Assembly (NCBI GenBank): GCA_037200975.1
Contig: JBBCGI010000001.1
Span: 3,493,716 to 3,557,715 of the forward strand
Direction of reading: 5' to 3'
Length of the DNA stretch: 64,000 nucleotides
Source of the DNA: Pseudomonadota bacterium
Lineage (GTDB): Bacteria; Pseudomonadota; Gammaproteobacteria; Steroidobacterales; Steroidobacteraceae
Each line of letters begins with the position of its first letter. The first letter of the stretch is position 1. Below, piece after piece: positions 29,675-39,157 of this stretch. The position numbers were made by a program, and so were the translations under genes. A model generated the notes under the pieces. The model did not search any database. It worked only from the letters and a program-made list of their open reading frames with translations, and was not told where the DNA came from.

Positions 29675-29701
29675 TGTAAGGGGCGAAGGTCCAGTTATAG
29701 T
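29674..29701 (+). promoter_or_regulatory. Predicted promoter of TPR-lolB-ispE operon
   Basis: TTGTAA (29674-29679), 16-nt spacer, TATAGT (29696-29701). Expected transcription start is about 29708, one base before the ATG of the TPR gene at 29709, so the message would be leaderless. It lies in the 34-nt gap between divergent prfA and the TPR gene. Confidence 0.45.
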
Positions 29702-29708
29702 GCCCTCC

Positions 29709-31469
29709 ATGCAACGAAACGCGTTTCTTCCGGCCGGTTTCCGCGCTCTTGCGCTAGCCCTGGCCGCGCTCATCCCCGTCAGCGCGGGTGCGCTGTCCAC
29801 CACCAATTCCGATAACGCCGACCTGGTCCTCGCGGACATGGCGTTGTCGCGCGGCGATTGCCGCGGTGGTTCGGACCGTTATCTCAAGGCCGCGCTCGGC
29901 ACCAGCGACGCGAAGATTTCGGAGCGCGCCAACAAGGTCGCGGCCGAATGCCAGCAGATCGGCGCGGCGGCACGCGCCGCGCGGCGCTGGCAGAAGCTCG
30001 ATCCCGGCAATGCCGGCGCGGCGGCGGCTGTCGCGCTGGCGGCGACTCGTCTGTACGAAGTGCAGGAGGCGAGTGCGGCCATCCTGCGCACCCACGAACT
30101 CGGCGGCGACGAGGCGCTGGTCAAACTCATCGGCGAAGTCAGCGATTCGGGTGGGACGGCCATCGCGCTCGACACGCTGCGTCCGCTGCTCGAATCGAAA
30201 GAAGTCTCGGATCGCGTGCTCTCGTCCGGCATCGACCTCGCGCTCGAAGCGTTCGACTTCAAGACCGCGCACAAACTCGCGGATCGCATGTTGGACAACG
30301 AGCCCGCCTCGGGCGCCGCGCGTGCGCAGCTCGCGCGCGTGCTCACGGCCGAGGGGGATTCCGTCGGCGCCATCGCCATTTCTCAGGAAGCCGCGGCGCT
30401 CGAACCCGATACGGAGCGCTTCGCGTATGCGGATACCTTGCTGCGGCTCGACCGTCTCGACGAGGCGCGTCAGGAACTCGAAAGCATGCGCACGGATGCA
30501 TCCGTGCGCGACGAGGCGGATCTGCGGCTCGGCAAGCTCGCGTACCAGGCGGGGGACATGACGGAAGCCGGCCGGCGCTTCGGTGGGCTGATCAGTTCGC
30601 AGGCTGCCGCACCCGAAGCCTTCTTCTATCTATCGTCCATCGCGGAACGCGAAGGCCGCACGGATCTGGCGCTCGAGGGTTACACCAAGCTCGCCGAAGC
30701 GGGCGCCGGGCTCATCGTGCGCGGCCGCGCCGCGCGCCTGCTCATGCAGCGCGACAATCGCGTGGCCGCCTTCCAGCTGCTCGATGAATTCGCCGCCAAG
30801 GAACGCTCCGAATCGCTCGACGTGGAATTCGCCAAGGCCGCGCTGCTCGACGACACCGGGCACATCACCGAGGCCATCGCGCTGCTGCAACTGGCGCTGG
30901 AACGTTTCCCCGATCATCCCGGCGTGCGTTACCAGATCGCGCTCACGCAGGAAAAAGCGGGCCTCACCAGGGATTCGGTGAAGAGCTTCGAGAGTCTGCT
31001 GCGCGAGCGCCCCGAAGATGCCAGCCTGCTCAACGCGCTCGGTTATTCGCTGGCGGATCGCAACCAGAAACTGCCGCGCGCCGAATCCATGATCCGCAAG
31101 GCGCTCAGCGTCTCGCCTGACAACCCGGCATTTCTCGACAGCCTGGGATGGGTGATGTTCCGGCGCGGCGATATCCCGGGCGCGCTGCCGCATCTCGAAC
31201 GCGCGTATCGCATCTTTCCGGATGCGGAGATCGCCTCGCACTGGGGCGAATTGTTGTGGGTGAGCGGCAAACAAACCGAGGCGCGCGCGTTGTGGGCGCG
31301 GTCGCTGGCGCGGCAGCCGGATTCCAAGCCGCTGCGCGCGACCATCGAACGGCTCACGGGCACCAAGATGGAGTCGCCGGACAAGCCCAAGGCGGACGAG
31401 AAGGCGCCGGACCCGGACGAGACGCCGCAACCCGAGCTTTCCCCGGCTCCCACCGCCACGAGTAGTTAG
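29709..31469 (+). CDS. Secreted tetratricopeptide repeat protein
   Basis: 586 residues, ATG at 29709. Signal peptide ([18 protein letters not shown]) and then continuous helical TPR pairs to about residue 555: e.g. [79 protein letters not shown], the last two being canonical TPRs. The tail is Pro/Glu/Lys-rich. It corresponds to the TPR protein that precedes lolB-ispE in Pseudomonas (PA4667 position). Probably periplasmic or outer-membrane associated scaffold; no enzyme motif. Confidence 0.9.
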   Translation: MQRNAFLPAGFRALALALAALIPVSAGALSTTNSDNADLVLADMALSRGDCRGGSDRYLKAALGTSDAKISERANKVAAECQQIGAAARAARRWQKLDPGNAGAAAAVALAATRLYEVQEASAAILRTHELGGDEALVKLIGEVSDSGGTAIALDTLRPLLESKEVSDRVLSSGIDLALEAFDFKTAHKLADRMLDNEPASGAARAQLARVLTAEGDSVGAIAISQEAAALEPDTERFAYADTLLRLDRLDEARQELESMRTDASVRDEADLRLGKLAYQAGDMTEAGRRFGGLISSQAAAPEAFFYLSSIAEREGRTDLALEGYTKLAEAGAGLIVRGRAARLLMQRDNRVAAFQLLDEFAAKERSESLDVEFAKAALLDDTGHITEAIALLQLALERFPDHPGVRYQIALTQEKAGLTRDSVKSFESLLRERPEDASLLNALGYSLADRNQKLPRAESMIRKALSVSPDNPAFLDSLGWVMFRRGDIPGALPHLERAYRIFPDAEIASHWGELLWVSGKQTEARALWARSLARQPDSKPLRATIERLTGTKMESPDKPKADEKAPDPDETPQPELSPAPTATSS

Positions 31470-31479
31470 GCACACGCCC

Positions 31480-32100
31480 GTGCTCCGCGCCGCCGCGCGA
31501 ACCGCGTTGGCTGTCCTGGGCGTCGCCGCGTTGCTGGCGGGTTGCCGGACCGCGCCACCTCCCGCCGCGGTCATCGGGCCGGGTGCGGACGCTCCCTGGG
31601 CCGAGCAGCGCGCGGCGCTCGAAGATTTTGCCAGCTATCACCTCACCGGTCGCGTGGCGGTCGCGGCGAACGGGCAGGGCTTTTCGGCCGGCTTGAGATA
31701 CACACAGCAACCGAAACGCTCCGATCTCGCGCTCGATGGGCCGCTCGGCATCGGCGGGTTGCGTGTCGAGCTCGAAGGCGATGACCTCCGGATCTTCACC
31801 AGCCGCGGCGAGCAACTCGACGGGGTCGCGGCGCGTACCGAACTGGAGCGGCGGCTCGGGTTTGTTTTGCCGCTGGCCGAGCTGCGCTGGTGGTTGTTAG
31901 GAGTGCCGATGCCTGGCACCGGCACCTCCAGCGTCATACAGGAGGCGGAGGGCGGCGAGATCCACGCGTTCGAGCAGAACGGCTGGCAGGTGCGCATCGA
32001 ATCGCGCGCCCCGGGCCTCGGGTTTGCGTTGCCGAAGCGGCTCACCGCCGAGCGTGAGGGCGCGCGTATGAAACTCCTGGCCGAAACCTGGCGGCCGTGA
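31480..32100 (+). CDS. lolB: Outer membrane lipoprotein insertase LolB
   Basis: 206 residues, GTG start at 31480. Lipobox LAGC with acylated C22. LolB features: WAEQRAALEDFASYHLTGRV, GQGFSAGLRYTQQPKRSDLA, IGGLRVELEGDDLRIFTSRG, LPLAELRWWLLGVPMPG and LPKRLTAEREGARMKLLAETW. It accepts lipoproteins from LolA and places them in the inner leaflet of the outer membrane. Overlaps ispE by 4 nt (GTGA), the usual arrangement. Confidence 0.94.
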   Translation: MLRAAARTALAVLGVAALLAGCRTAPPPAAVIGPGADAPWAEQRAALEDFASYHLTGRVAVAANGQGFSAGLRYTQQPKRSDLALDGPLGIGGLRVELEGDDLRIFTSRGEQLDGVAARTELERRLGFVLPLAELRWWLLGVPMPGTGTSSVIQEAEGGEIHAFEQNGWQVRIESRAPGLGFALPKRLTAEREGARMKLLAETWRP

Positions 32101-32951
32101 GCGCCTCGTCCTGGCCGGCACCGGCCAAGCTCAACCTGATGCTGCATATCCTGGGCCGGCGCGCCGACGGGTATCACGAGCTGCAGACGGTGTTCCGGTT
32201 GATCGATCTGTGCGATCGCATCGAGATCGAAGTTCGCGACGACGGCGTCATCAACCGGCTGTCGGGTCCCGCCAGCGTCGCCGAAACTGACGATTTGACG
32301 GTGCGCGCAGCTCGGGCATTGCAGGCGGCGACGGGAACCCGGCTGGGCGCGCAAATTGCCATAAAGAAGAGCATTCCGATGGGTGGCGGGCTCGGGGGCG
32401 GCAGTTCAGATGCCGCGACGACGCTGATGGCGCTCAACCAAATGTGGCGTACAGGCCTCGATTCGGCGCAGATCGCGGCCATTGGCGCCACGTTGGGCGC
32501 CGATGTGCCGGTTTTCGTCTCTGGACGGTCCGCCTGGGCTGAGGGGATCGGCGAAAGGCTCACGCCGGTGCAATTGGGCGTCGATGCCTGGTACCTGGTC
32601 ATCTTTCCGGGCGTGGCGGTTCCCACGGCCACGGTATTCCAGGCTGCTGAATTGACACGGAATTCACCCCCAACCACAATGCGCGGCTTTTTGGAAACGG
32701 GCGGGCGGAACGATTGCGAGGCAGTCGTGCGCGCGCGGTTTCCCGCGGTGGGTGAGGCGTTGGACTGGCTGGGCCGGCACGCGACGGCGCGATTGACGGG
32801 TACGGGTTCCTGCGTGTTCGCGGAATTTTCGCGCGCGGCGGACGCCGAACGCGTCGCGGCGCGAGTGCCCGACACGTGGCGCGCGTACGTGGCGCGCGGG
32901 CTCGACAGCTCTCCTTTGTTAGAAGAGCTGGGCCGCCGCTCGAAGAGTTAG
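32097..32951 (+). CDS. ispE: 4-diphosphocytidyl-2-C-methyl-D-erythritol kinase
   Basis: 284 residues, GTG start at 32097. GHMP kinase motifs: PAPAKLNLMLHILGRRADGY (motif 1, catalytic Lys), PMGGGLGGGSSDAATTL (ATP-binding motif 2) and LTGTGSCVFAEF (motif 3). Phosphorylates CDP-ME in the MEP isoprenoid pathway. Followed after 5 nt by tRNA-Gln; the lolB-ispE-tRNA-Gln-prs order is a gammaproteobacterial signature. Confidence 0.97.
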   Translation: MSASSWPAPAKLNLMLHILGRRADGYHELQTVFRLIDLCDRIEIEVRDDGVINRLSGPASVAETDDLTVRAARALQAATGTRLGAQIAIKKSIPMGGGLGGGSSDAATTLMALNQMWRTGLDSAQIAAIGATLGADVPVFVSGRSAWAEGIGERLTPVQLGVDAWYLVIFPGVAVPTATVFQAAELTRNSPPTTMRGFLETGGRNDCEAVVRARFPAVGEALDWLGRHATARLTGTGSCVFAEFSRAADAERVAARVPDTWRAYVARGLDSSPLLEELGRRSKS

Positions 32952-32956
32952 GCCGT

Positions 32957-33031
32957 TGGGGTGTCGCCAAGTGGTAAGGCAGCGGGTTTTGATCCCGCCA
33001 TTCGGAGGTTCGAATCCTTCCACCCCAGCCA
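32957..33031 (+). tRNA. tRNA-Gln (anticodon TTG)
   Basis: Acceptor stem TGGGGTG (32957-32963) pairs with CACCCCA (33021-33027); discriminator G and encoded CCA at 33029-33031. Anticodon stem GCGGG/CCCGC encloses loop TTTTGAT with TTG at 32989-32991. T-arm GGTTCGAATCC is canonical. The U1-A72 pair is typical of tRNA-Gln. With GatCAB present, this tRNA may be charged by the indirect Glu-tRNA(Gln) route. Confidence 0.97.
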
Positions 33032-33070
33032 AGATTTGATTCGGGACCTGAATATCGTGGAGGTTGAGCG

Positions 33071-34024
33071 GTGGATTCGGAGACGCTGACACTGTTCGCG
33101 GGCAATGCCAATCCGGCGCTGGCTCACGACATCGCGCGTCATCTGACGACGCCGCTCGGTCGCGTCTACGTCGGCAGGTTCTCCGACGGCGAAGTGAACA
33201 TCGAGCTGATGGAAAACGTGCGCGGTCGCGATGTGTTCATCGTGCAGCCCACCTGTCCGCCGGCCAATGATCACCTGATGGAACTGCTGGTGATGGTCGA
33301 TGCCTGCCGGCGTGCGTCGGCAGCGCGGATCACCGCGGTGGTGCCGTACTTCGGGTACTCGCGCCAGGATCGCCGGCCGCGCGCCACGCGCAGCGCGATC
33401 ACCGCGAAGCTGGTGGCGAACATGATCCAGAGCGCGGGGGTGAATCGTCTGCTGACGATCGACCTGCACTCGGATCAGATCCAGGGATTTTTCGACATCC
33501 CGGTGGACAATGTGTACGCGTCGCCGGTGTTGTTAGGCGATGCGTACCGGCAGCGGTACGAGAACATGATCGTGGTGTCGCCGGATGTCGGCGGCGTGGT
33601 GCGCGCACGGGCGCTGGCGAAGCGGCTCGATGACGCGGACCTCGCGATCATCGACAAACGCCGGCCGCGGCCGAACGAGTCGAAGGTGATGAACATCATC
33701 GGCGATGTCGCGGGCAAGACCTGCGTGCTGGTCGATGACATGGTGGATACGGCGGGCACGCTGGCAGCGGGCGCGCAGGCTTTGAAGGACGAGGGCGCGG
33801 TGAAGGTGGTGGCGTACATCACGCACGCGATCCTCTCCGGCAATGCCATCGAGAAGATCACGAAGTCGGCGATCGACGAACTGGTGGTGACCGACACCAT
33901 CCCGTTGTCGGCCGCGGCGAAACAATGTGGACGCATCCGGCAGATGTCGGTTGCGGGGTTGCTGGCCGAGACCATCCGTCGCATCCGCGACGAGGATTCG
34001 GTCAGTAGCTTGTATTTGGACTGA
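33071..34024 (+). CDS. prs: Ribose-phosphate pyrophosphokinase
   Basis: 317 residues, GTG start at 33071. N-terminal [80 protein letters not shown] and the PRPP loop [20 protein letters not shown]. Makes PRPP from ribose 5-phosphate and ATP. Its stop TGA ends on the first base of inverted repeat copy 4, which separates it from rplY. Confidence 0.97.
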   Translation: MDSETLTLFAGNANPALAHDIARHLTTPLGRVYVGRFSDGEVNIELMENVRGRDVFIVQPTCPPANDHLMELLVMVDACRRASAARITAVVPYFGYSRQDRRPRATRSAITAKLVANMIQSAGVNRLLTIDLHSDQIQGFFDIPVDNVYASPVLLGDAYRQRYENMIVVSPDVGGVVRARALAKRLDDADLAIIDKRRPRPNESKVMNIIGDVAGKTCVLVDDMVDTAGTLAAGAQALKDEGAVKVVAYITHAILSGNAIEKITKSAIDELVVTDTIPLSAAAKQCGRIRQMSVAGLLAETIRRIRDEDSVSSLYLD

Positions 34025-34147
34025 GTGGTGCCGGGGAGGAGTGGTGCCGGGGTGCAATTCTCGTAATTAAGCCGACATTCGCGCAGGTCGCGACGTTGGC
34101 TTAATTACGAGAATTGCACCCCGGCACCACTCCTCCCCGGCACCACT
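34024..34147. repeat. GTGCCGGG-type inverted repeat element, copy 4
   Basis: Arms at 34024-34073 and 34098-34147 are perfect 50-nt reverse complements, loop 24 nt. Each arm has GTGGTGCCGGGG twice and the TGCAATTCTCGTAATT segment shared with copy 3. It differs from copy 3 between the two GTGCCGGGG units (GAGGA against GAAAG) and at the inner end, and every difference is mirrored in the other arm. Begins at the A of the prs stop codon. Confidence 0.92.
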
Positions 34148-34210
34148 ATCTTAGGTGGCGGCACTGGTCGCGGTGTCCGCCGGTTGTTAGATGTAACTGG
34201 AGTTTTACAA

Positions 34211-34945
34211 ATGCGTATTTCATTCGAACTCGCCGCCGAGTTCCGCGATGGCCAGGGCAAAGGTGCGAGCCGCCGCCTGCGTCACGAGGGACGAGTGCCG
34301 GCAATCCTGTACGGGGGCCATCAGGAACCCCGTGCCATCACTCTCAATCACCAGAAGCTGATGACGCTGGTGGACAACGAGAAGTTCTACTCTTCGATCA
34401 TCAACCTGAGGGTGGGCGACAAGACGCAGGCTGCGATCGTCAAGGATCTGCAGATGCATCCGGCGCGCAACGCCATTCAGCACCTCGACATGCAGCGCGT
34501 CGTGGAGACGGAGAAGATCCGCATCCACATCCCGATTCACTTCAAGGGTGAAGCCGCTTCCCCGGGCGTGAAGTCGCAGGGCGGCGTGGTCTCGCACCGC
34601 GTTGCCGACGTCGAGATCTCCTGCCTGCCGAAGGATCTGCCCGAGTTCATCGAGCTCGATCTTTCGAAGATGGAGATGAACCAGTCGAAACATCTGTCCG
34701 ATCTGCCGCTGCCGGAAGGCGTGAGCATCCCGTCGATCTCCAAGGGAGACGCCGTGGTCGTCACGATCCATCCGCCGCGTGCGGAAGAGCCGGAGCCGAC
34801 CGCCGAAGCCGCTGCCGCGACGCCTGCCGAAGGCGCCGCCGCTGCTCCGGCCGAAGGTGCGGCTGCCGCCGGTGCGAAGGCGGGCGATGCCAAGGCGGCT
34901 CCCGCTGCCGCTGCCCCCGCGAAGAAGGAAGGCGGAAAGAAGTAA
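34211..34945 (+). CDS. rplY: 50S ribosomal protein L25/CTC type
   Basis: 244 residues from ATG at 34211 (GGAG 11 nt upstream). N-terminal 5S rRNA-binding L25 domain (about 1-90; GQGKGASRRLRHEGRVPAIL) and the CTC/TL5 beta domain (about 95-185; GVVSHRVADVEISCLPKDLP, LSDLPLPEGVSIP). A tail of about 60 residues made of Ala/Pro/Glu/Lys (repeats of PAEGAAAA) extends it. The long form is normal outside enteric bacteria. A longer start at 34184 is less likely. Confidence 0.95.
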   Translation: MRISFELAAEFRDGQGKGASRRLRHEGRVPAILYGGHQEPRAITLNHQKLMTLVDNEKFYSSIINLRVGDKTQAAIVKDLQMHPARNAIQHLDMQRVVETEKIRIHIPIHFKGEAASPGVKSQGGVVSHRVADVEISCLPKDLPEFIELDLSKMEMNQSKHLSDLPLPEGVSIPSISKGDAVVVTIHPPRAEEPEPTAEAAAATPAEGAAAAPAEGAAAAGAKAGDAKAAPAAAAPAKKEGGKK

Positions 34946-35062
34946 GCTGTTTGGGACGGGGCGGGCGCAGGTCCGCCCCCTCCTTACTAACTACTTCGTC
35001 GATATTGGCAGCGGCGCGCACTTCAAACGGCGCGCCGCTGCCGCTTCTACGACGACAAATCG
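34946..35062 (+). terminator. Two hairpins between rplY and pth
   Basis: First: GGGGCGG (34958-34964) pairs with CCGCCCC (34973-34979), followed by CTCCTTACT, only weakly T-rich. Second: perfect 13-bp stem 35007-35019 with 35030-35042, 10-nt loop, followed by GCTTCT, 20 nt before the pth ATG. Neither has a full T-tract, so they may be attenuators or processing sites rather than strong terminators. Confidence 0.4.
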
Positions 35063-35665
35063 ATGGCCGGCAACGTTCTCAAACTCATCGTCGGGCTGGG
35101 CAATCCCGGGTCCGAGTACGCGCGCACGCGGCACAATGCCGGCTTCTGGCTGGTGGATGAGCTGGCGCGCCGTCACGGCGGCACCTTCCGCAGCGAAGGC
35201 AAACACCAGGCCGAATTGGCGCGCGTGCGCATCGGCGGCGAGGAAGTCTGGCTGGCCAAACCCATGAGCTTCATGAACCGCAGCGGCGGACCGGTCTCGA
35301 GCATTCTCGGTTTCTACAAGATCGCGCCCACGCAGATGCTGGTGGCGCACGATGAAATCGATCTGCCGAGCGGCACGGTGCGGTTGAAGGAAAGTGGCGG
35401 CCACGGCGGCCACAACGGACTGCGCGACATCATCGCCGCGCAGGGAGATGTTTTCTGGCGCTTGCGCATCGGCGTGAGCCATCCCGGCGCCAAGGACGAC
35501 GTCGTGGATTTCGTGCTGACGCGCGCCGGCGCGGACGAACAGCGCGCGATCGACGAAACGATCGTGGCCGGGGCGGACGCGATAGAGGAGATGCTGCGCT
35601 CGGGCGCGCAGATCGCCATGAACAAACTACATATGCGTGCGGTCCCGAAGCCCGCCGCCAGCTGA
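35063..35665 (+). CDS. pth: Peptidyl-tRNA hydrolase
   Basis: 200 residues. LIVGLGNPGSEYARTRHNAG (catalytic His in RHNAG), KPMSFMNRSGGPV, MLVAHDEIDLPSGTVRLKE (catalytic Asp) and ESGGHGGHNGLRDI are all present. Recycles tRNA from dropped-off peptidyl-tRNA. Follows rplY and precedes ychF by 17 nt, the standard order. Confidence 0.97.
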   Translation: MAGNVLKLIVGLGNPGSEYARTRHNAGFWLVDELARRHGGTFRSEGKHQAELARVRIGGEEVWLAKPMSFMNRSGGPVSSILGFYKIAPTQMLVAHDEIDLPSGTVRLKESGGHGGHNGLRDIIAAQGDVFWRLRIGVSHPGAKDDVVDFVLTRAGADEQRAIDETIVAGADAIEEMLRSGAQIAMNKLHMRAVPKPAAS

Positions 35666-35682
35666 CGAACACGGAGAATTGA

Positions 35683-36774
35683 ATGGGCATCAAGTGCGGC
35701 ATCGTCGGGCTTCCCAACGTCGGCAAGTCCACGCTGTTCAACGCGCTGACACGCGCGCAGATCGCGGCGGAGAACTATCCGTTCTGCACGATCGATCCGA
35801 ACGTCGGCATCGTGCCGGTGCCGGACCTGCGGCTCGACGCGTTGTCGAAGATCGTGGAGCCCGAGAAGGTCGTGCCGACCACGGTGGAGTTCGTCGACAT
35901 CGCGGGCCTGGTCGCCGGCGCGTCGCAGGGCGAAGGCCTGGGCAACAAGTTCCTCTCGCACATCCGCGAGACGGACGCGATCGCGCACGTCGTGCGCTGC
36001 TTCGAGGATGCGGACATCGTGCACGTGTCGGGCCGCGTCAATCCGCTCTCCGACATCGACATCATCGACACCGAACTCGCGCTGACGGATCTTCAGTCCG
36101 TGGAGAAGGCCGTGGACCGGAACACCAAGGCGGCCAAGGGCGGCGACAAGGATGCCGCGCGCAAGAAGGAACTGTTCGAGCGCATGCAGAAACACCTCGA
36201 CGACGGCAAGCCGGTGCGTTCGATGGGCCTGACGAAAGAAGAGAAAGCCGACAGCCAGGAGCTGCACCTGCTGACCGCGAAGCCGGTCATGTACGTGGCG
36301 AACGTGAAGGAAGACGGGTTCACCGGTAACCCCCATCTCGATACGGTGACCGCGCGCGCCAAGGCGGAAGGCGCGGTGGTGGTGGCCGTCTGCGCCGCCA
36401 TCGAAGCCGAGATATCGCAGCTCGAGGAAGCCGATCGCGCGGATTTCCTCAAGGACCTCGGGCTCACGGAGCCGGGATTGAATCGCGTGATCCGCGCCGG
36501 CTACGACTTGTTAGGCCTGCAGACCTATTTCACCGCCGGCGTGAAAGAGGTCCGTGCCTGGACCGTGCGCGGTGGCTCGACCGCGCCGCAGGCCGCGGGC
36601 GTCATCCACACGGATTTCGAGCGCGGCTTCATCCGTGCCGAAGTGATCGCGTACGACGACTTCATCAAATACAAAGGCGAGGCGGGCGCAAAGGATGCCG
36701 GCAAGCTGCGCCTCGAGGGCAAGGAATACCTCGTCAAGGAAGGCGACGTCATGCACTTCCGCTTTAACGTGTAG
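35683..36774 (+). CDS. ychF: Redox-regulated ATPase YchF
   Basis: 363 residues with GGAG before the ATG. P-loop [19 protein letters not shown]3 [20 protein letters not shown], and NVKE in place of NKxD, which switches specificity to ATP. A coiled-coil insert (about 125-200) and a C-terminal TGS domain ([20 protein letters not shown]) complete the Obg-family protein. Standard final gene of the prs-rplY-pth-ychF block. Confidence 0.97.
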   Translation: MGIKCGIVGLPNVGKSTLFNALTRAQIAAENYPFCTIDPNVGIVPVPDLRLDALSKIVEPEKVVPTTVEFVDIAGLVAGASQGEGLGNKFLSHIRETDAIAHVVRCFEDADIVHVSGRVNPLSDIDIIDTELALTDLQSVEKAVDRNTKAAKGGDKDAARKKELFERMQKHLDDGKPVRSMGLTKEEKADSQELHLLTAKPVMYVANVKEDGFTGNPHLDTVTARAKAEGAVVVAVCAAIEAEISQLEEADRADFLKDLGLTEPGLNRVIRAGYDLLGLQTYFTAGVKEVRAWTVRGGSTAPQAAGVIHTDFERGFIRAEVIAYDDFIKYKGEAGAKDAGKLRLEGKEYLVKEGDVMHFRFNV

Positions 36775-36825
36775 TTGGGGCAGGCCACCCGGCTCCTTCG
36801 AACAGGCTGGGAAACGGAGCGCGGC

Positions 36826-39012
36826 TCAGCGCGGGATCGCCGCGATCGCTTTGCCGAGAGCCTCGCAGTTGTCCAGCCTTCCGTAGCTGCACTGGGCCAG
36901 GTTGTCGGCGCCGTTGGCGATGCCGCCCACGGGGATGCCCACGTCGGCGGCCTGATGACCGAGTGCAATGCAGGCATCCATGTCGCCCGCGTAGCAATCC
37001 TGCGCGTTCTTCGCGGCCTGATTGATCGCCACCACGGGCACGCCCGCGGCCATTGCCGCTTTTTCCCCGAGACGCACGCAGGCCCCGTAGTCCTTCTCGA
37101 AACATTGCTTCGTCAGCAAGGCCACTTCGCCCGCGGTTTCCCCGGGAATCTCCACGCCGGCGGCCCGCGCCCCGGCAGCGCCTAACTTGGCACACGACAC
37201 CACATCGCCATTCACGCAACCCGACGCGTCGGTGGCCAGATCCACCGCATCCCTGATTTCGGGCGGCAGCTCGATCGCGCGGGCGGCGAGGTCGACGGCG
37301 AGCGCCGCACAGGCGAATGCCACGCCATCGAGGCAGGCGTAGGCCTGCGCGATTTCGGGCGAGTAGACGATCGTCGCGACGGCCGCTTCTCCGAGCCCTT
37401 GCCCGATGCCCGTCCAGATGTGCACGAACTGATCGACCACGTTGTTGCGATCATTCTTCGCCGTGCACTGGAAGAAGCGATGCGATTCGGATTGCGGCGG
37501 GTAACCGACCGAGACGTACGCCCTCCGGTCCTCGCAGTGCTGCCAGATGCCCATGAAATGGACGCATTCGTCGACCTGGCTCTCGATGCCCTGATTGCCG
37601 TTGCTCCAGCTGCGAAACGCGTTGGAGCAGGCGGCGGCATGTGCGCCGTAGATAGGGCCAAAATTGGCGGTCGTGATCGTGGCGCCAGTGTGGCTGTGAT
37701 CGTCGATCACGGCGCGCATCACCTGGGAGTCGTCGAGCGTGAATATCTCGCGCCGGGCATTGTCCGGCGCCGGCCGAACTACTCCCGCGAGTGCCGCGCC
37801 CAGCGGCCACGATCCCGACGTTCCGGGCTCCGTGATCTCGTAGGAGAACGCGCCCGGGCCCGGCTTCCATGCGCCGTTGTTGATTTTCCAGGCCATGATG
37901 AGCCGATCGCGGACCCCGACCGTGACGACTTCGAGCCGCGCGGCCTGCGGATCCCACAACGCCAGGATATCCGTGCCTTGCTTCGCGATCGCAGGTCCGC
38001 CGATGACCACGGGACCATTCCAGCGTCCGTTGTGCGCCTTCCAGGCGACGTTGATCGCGCCCACGCGGTTCACCGCGAAGACTTCCAGCTGCTCGTTGAG
38101 CGGCTGCCAGATCGCCGCGACCTTCGCGTGCGGATACGCAAAGCCCGCGGGGGAGAGGTTGAACGGTGGCGCCCAGCGGCCGTTGTGCTGTTTCCACACG
38201 CCGCGCAACGCGCCGGTGGTGTCGACCCAGAACACTTCGAGCTGCTCGTTGAGCGGCTGCCAGACGGCGGCGAGTGGCGCACCGGCCGGTGCGATTCCGG
38301 GTGGCGACAGCGCGACCGGCCCCTGCCAACGTCCGTTCTGCGCCTTCCATGTGAGCTTGACCGTGCCGCTGGCATCGATCGCGAATACCTCGAGCTGGTT
38401 GTTCAGCGGCTGGAACACCGCGGCGACATGCGCGCCGGGCGGCGCGAAGTTGGGCGGCGTGATGTAGCTAGGCGCAGCCCAGCGGCCGTTGTGTGCCTTG
38501 TAAGTGACCGTCAATGCGCCGTTCATCGCGACCGTGAATACTTCGAGCTGTTCGTTCAGCGGCTGCCAGATCGCAGCCAGGGGCGCGCCGGCCGGCGCGA
38601 GTCCCGGAGCGGACAGGGCGAATGCGGCTTCCCAGTAGCCGTTGTGCTGTTTCCAAACGTCCTTGAGCCTGCCCTGGGGATCGATGCCGAAAACTTCGAC
38701 TTGCTCGTTGATGGGCTGGTAAACCGCCGCGAGCGCCGGTGCGGTCGGCAACCGGAAGCGCGGGCGATCGACGGGAATGCGATCGCGCGCGGGCGTCACG
38801 CGGGGGATGGGAGTCACCTCGCGCACCGTGTCGCTCGGTTGCAGACGCTTGCCGGGCGGCGTAGCGCTGGTCGCAGGCGGCAGGGCGGGCGTGGCCTGCG
38901 CGGGCTGAACCACGGTCGTCGTCGTGCGGGCGCGCACAGTCGGAGATTGAGACCAGCCCATGGTGCTGAAGGTGATCAGGCCGACGAAAACACGCGCTAC
39001 GAGACTCTTCAT
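36826..39012 (-). CDS. Secreted PLL-lectin-like beta-propeller protein with Cys-rich repeat tail
   Basis: 728 residues from ATG at 39012; an upstream in-frame start would bury the signal peptide (SLVARVFVGLITFSTMGWSQ). After a Thr/Pro-rich linker, six or seven tandem repeats of about 51 residues run from about 91 to 430; the repeated core is LAAVWQPLNEQLEVF, then G-L-x-x-x-W-K-x-H-N-G-R-W, then SPPGxAPxGAP. This matches the blades of PLL/fucose-lectin-type propellers. The C-terminal 150 residues contain at least four units of C-x2-G-D-x3-C-x2-LG (e.g. CVNGDVVSCAKLG, CYAGDMDACIALG) spaced about 40 residues, like disulfide-bonded Sel1/Hcp repeats. Likely extracellular or periplasmic glycan-binding protein. 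Ligand unknown; no neighbour explains it. Confidence 0.75.
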   Translation of the reverse strand: MKSLVARVFVGLITFSTMGWSQSPTVRARTTTTVVQPAQATPALPPATSATPPGKRLQPSDTVREVTPIPRVTPARDRIPVDRPRFRLPTAPALAAVYQPINEQVEVFGIDPQGRLKDVWKQHNGYWEAAFALSAPGLAPAGAPLAAIWQPLNEQLEVFTVAMNGALTVTYKAHNGRWAAPSYITPPNFAPPGAHVAAVFQPLNNQLEVFAIDASGTVKLTWKAQNGRWQGPVALSPPGIAPAGAPLAAVWQPLNEQLEVFWVDTTGALRGVWKQHNGRWAPPFNLSPAGFAYPHAKVAAIWQPLNEQLEVFAVNRVGAINVAWKAHNGRWNGPVVIGGPAIAKQGTDILALWDPQAARLEVVTVGVRDRLIMAWKINNGAWKPGPGAFSYEITEPGTSGSWPLGAALAGVVRPAPDNARREIFTLDDSQVMRAVIDDHSHTGATITTANFGPIYGAHAAACSNAFRSWSNGNQGIESQVDECVHFMGIWQHCEDRRAYVSVGYPPQSESHRFFQCTAKNDRNNVVDQFVHIWTGIGQGLGEAAVATIVYSPEIAQAYACLDGVAFACAALAVDLAARAIELPPEIRDAVDLATDASGCVNGDVVSCAKLGAAGARAAGVEIPGETAGEVALLTKQCFEKDYGACVRLGEKAAMAAGVPVVAINQAAKNAQDCYAGDMDACIALGHQAADVGIPVGGIANGADNLAQCSYGRLDNCEALGKAIAAIPR

Positions 39013-39157
39013 GATCGCTTCCCTGATCGAGGACGTGGCCCCATAACAAGGAATACGCAGCCGACCGCACGGATTGGACATCCGCGGCGAAGATTCAAAC
39101 CTTGTTGGCGACGCGCCGGACCTGAGCGCGCCGCTGGGCAGTCGATTTGCCGCCCGA
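39013..39157. other. Intergenic gap, nothing assigned
   Basis: 145 nt between two minus-strand genes. It holds the 5' leader of the propeller gene. I see no strong terminator or promoter consensus. Confidence 0.4.
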
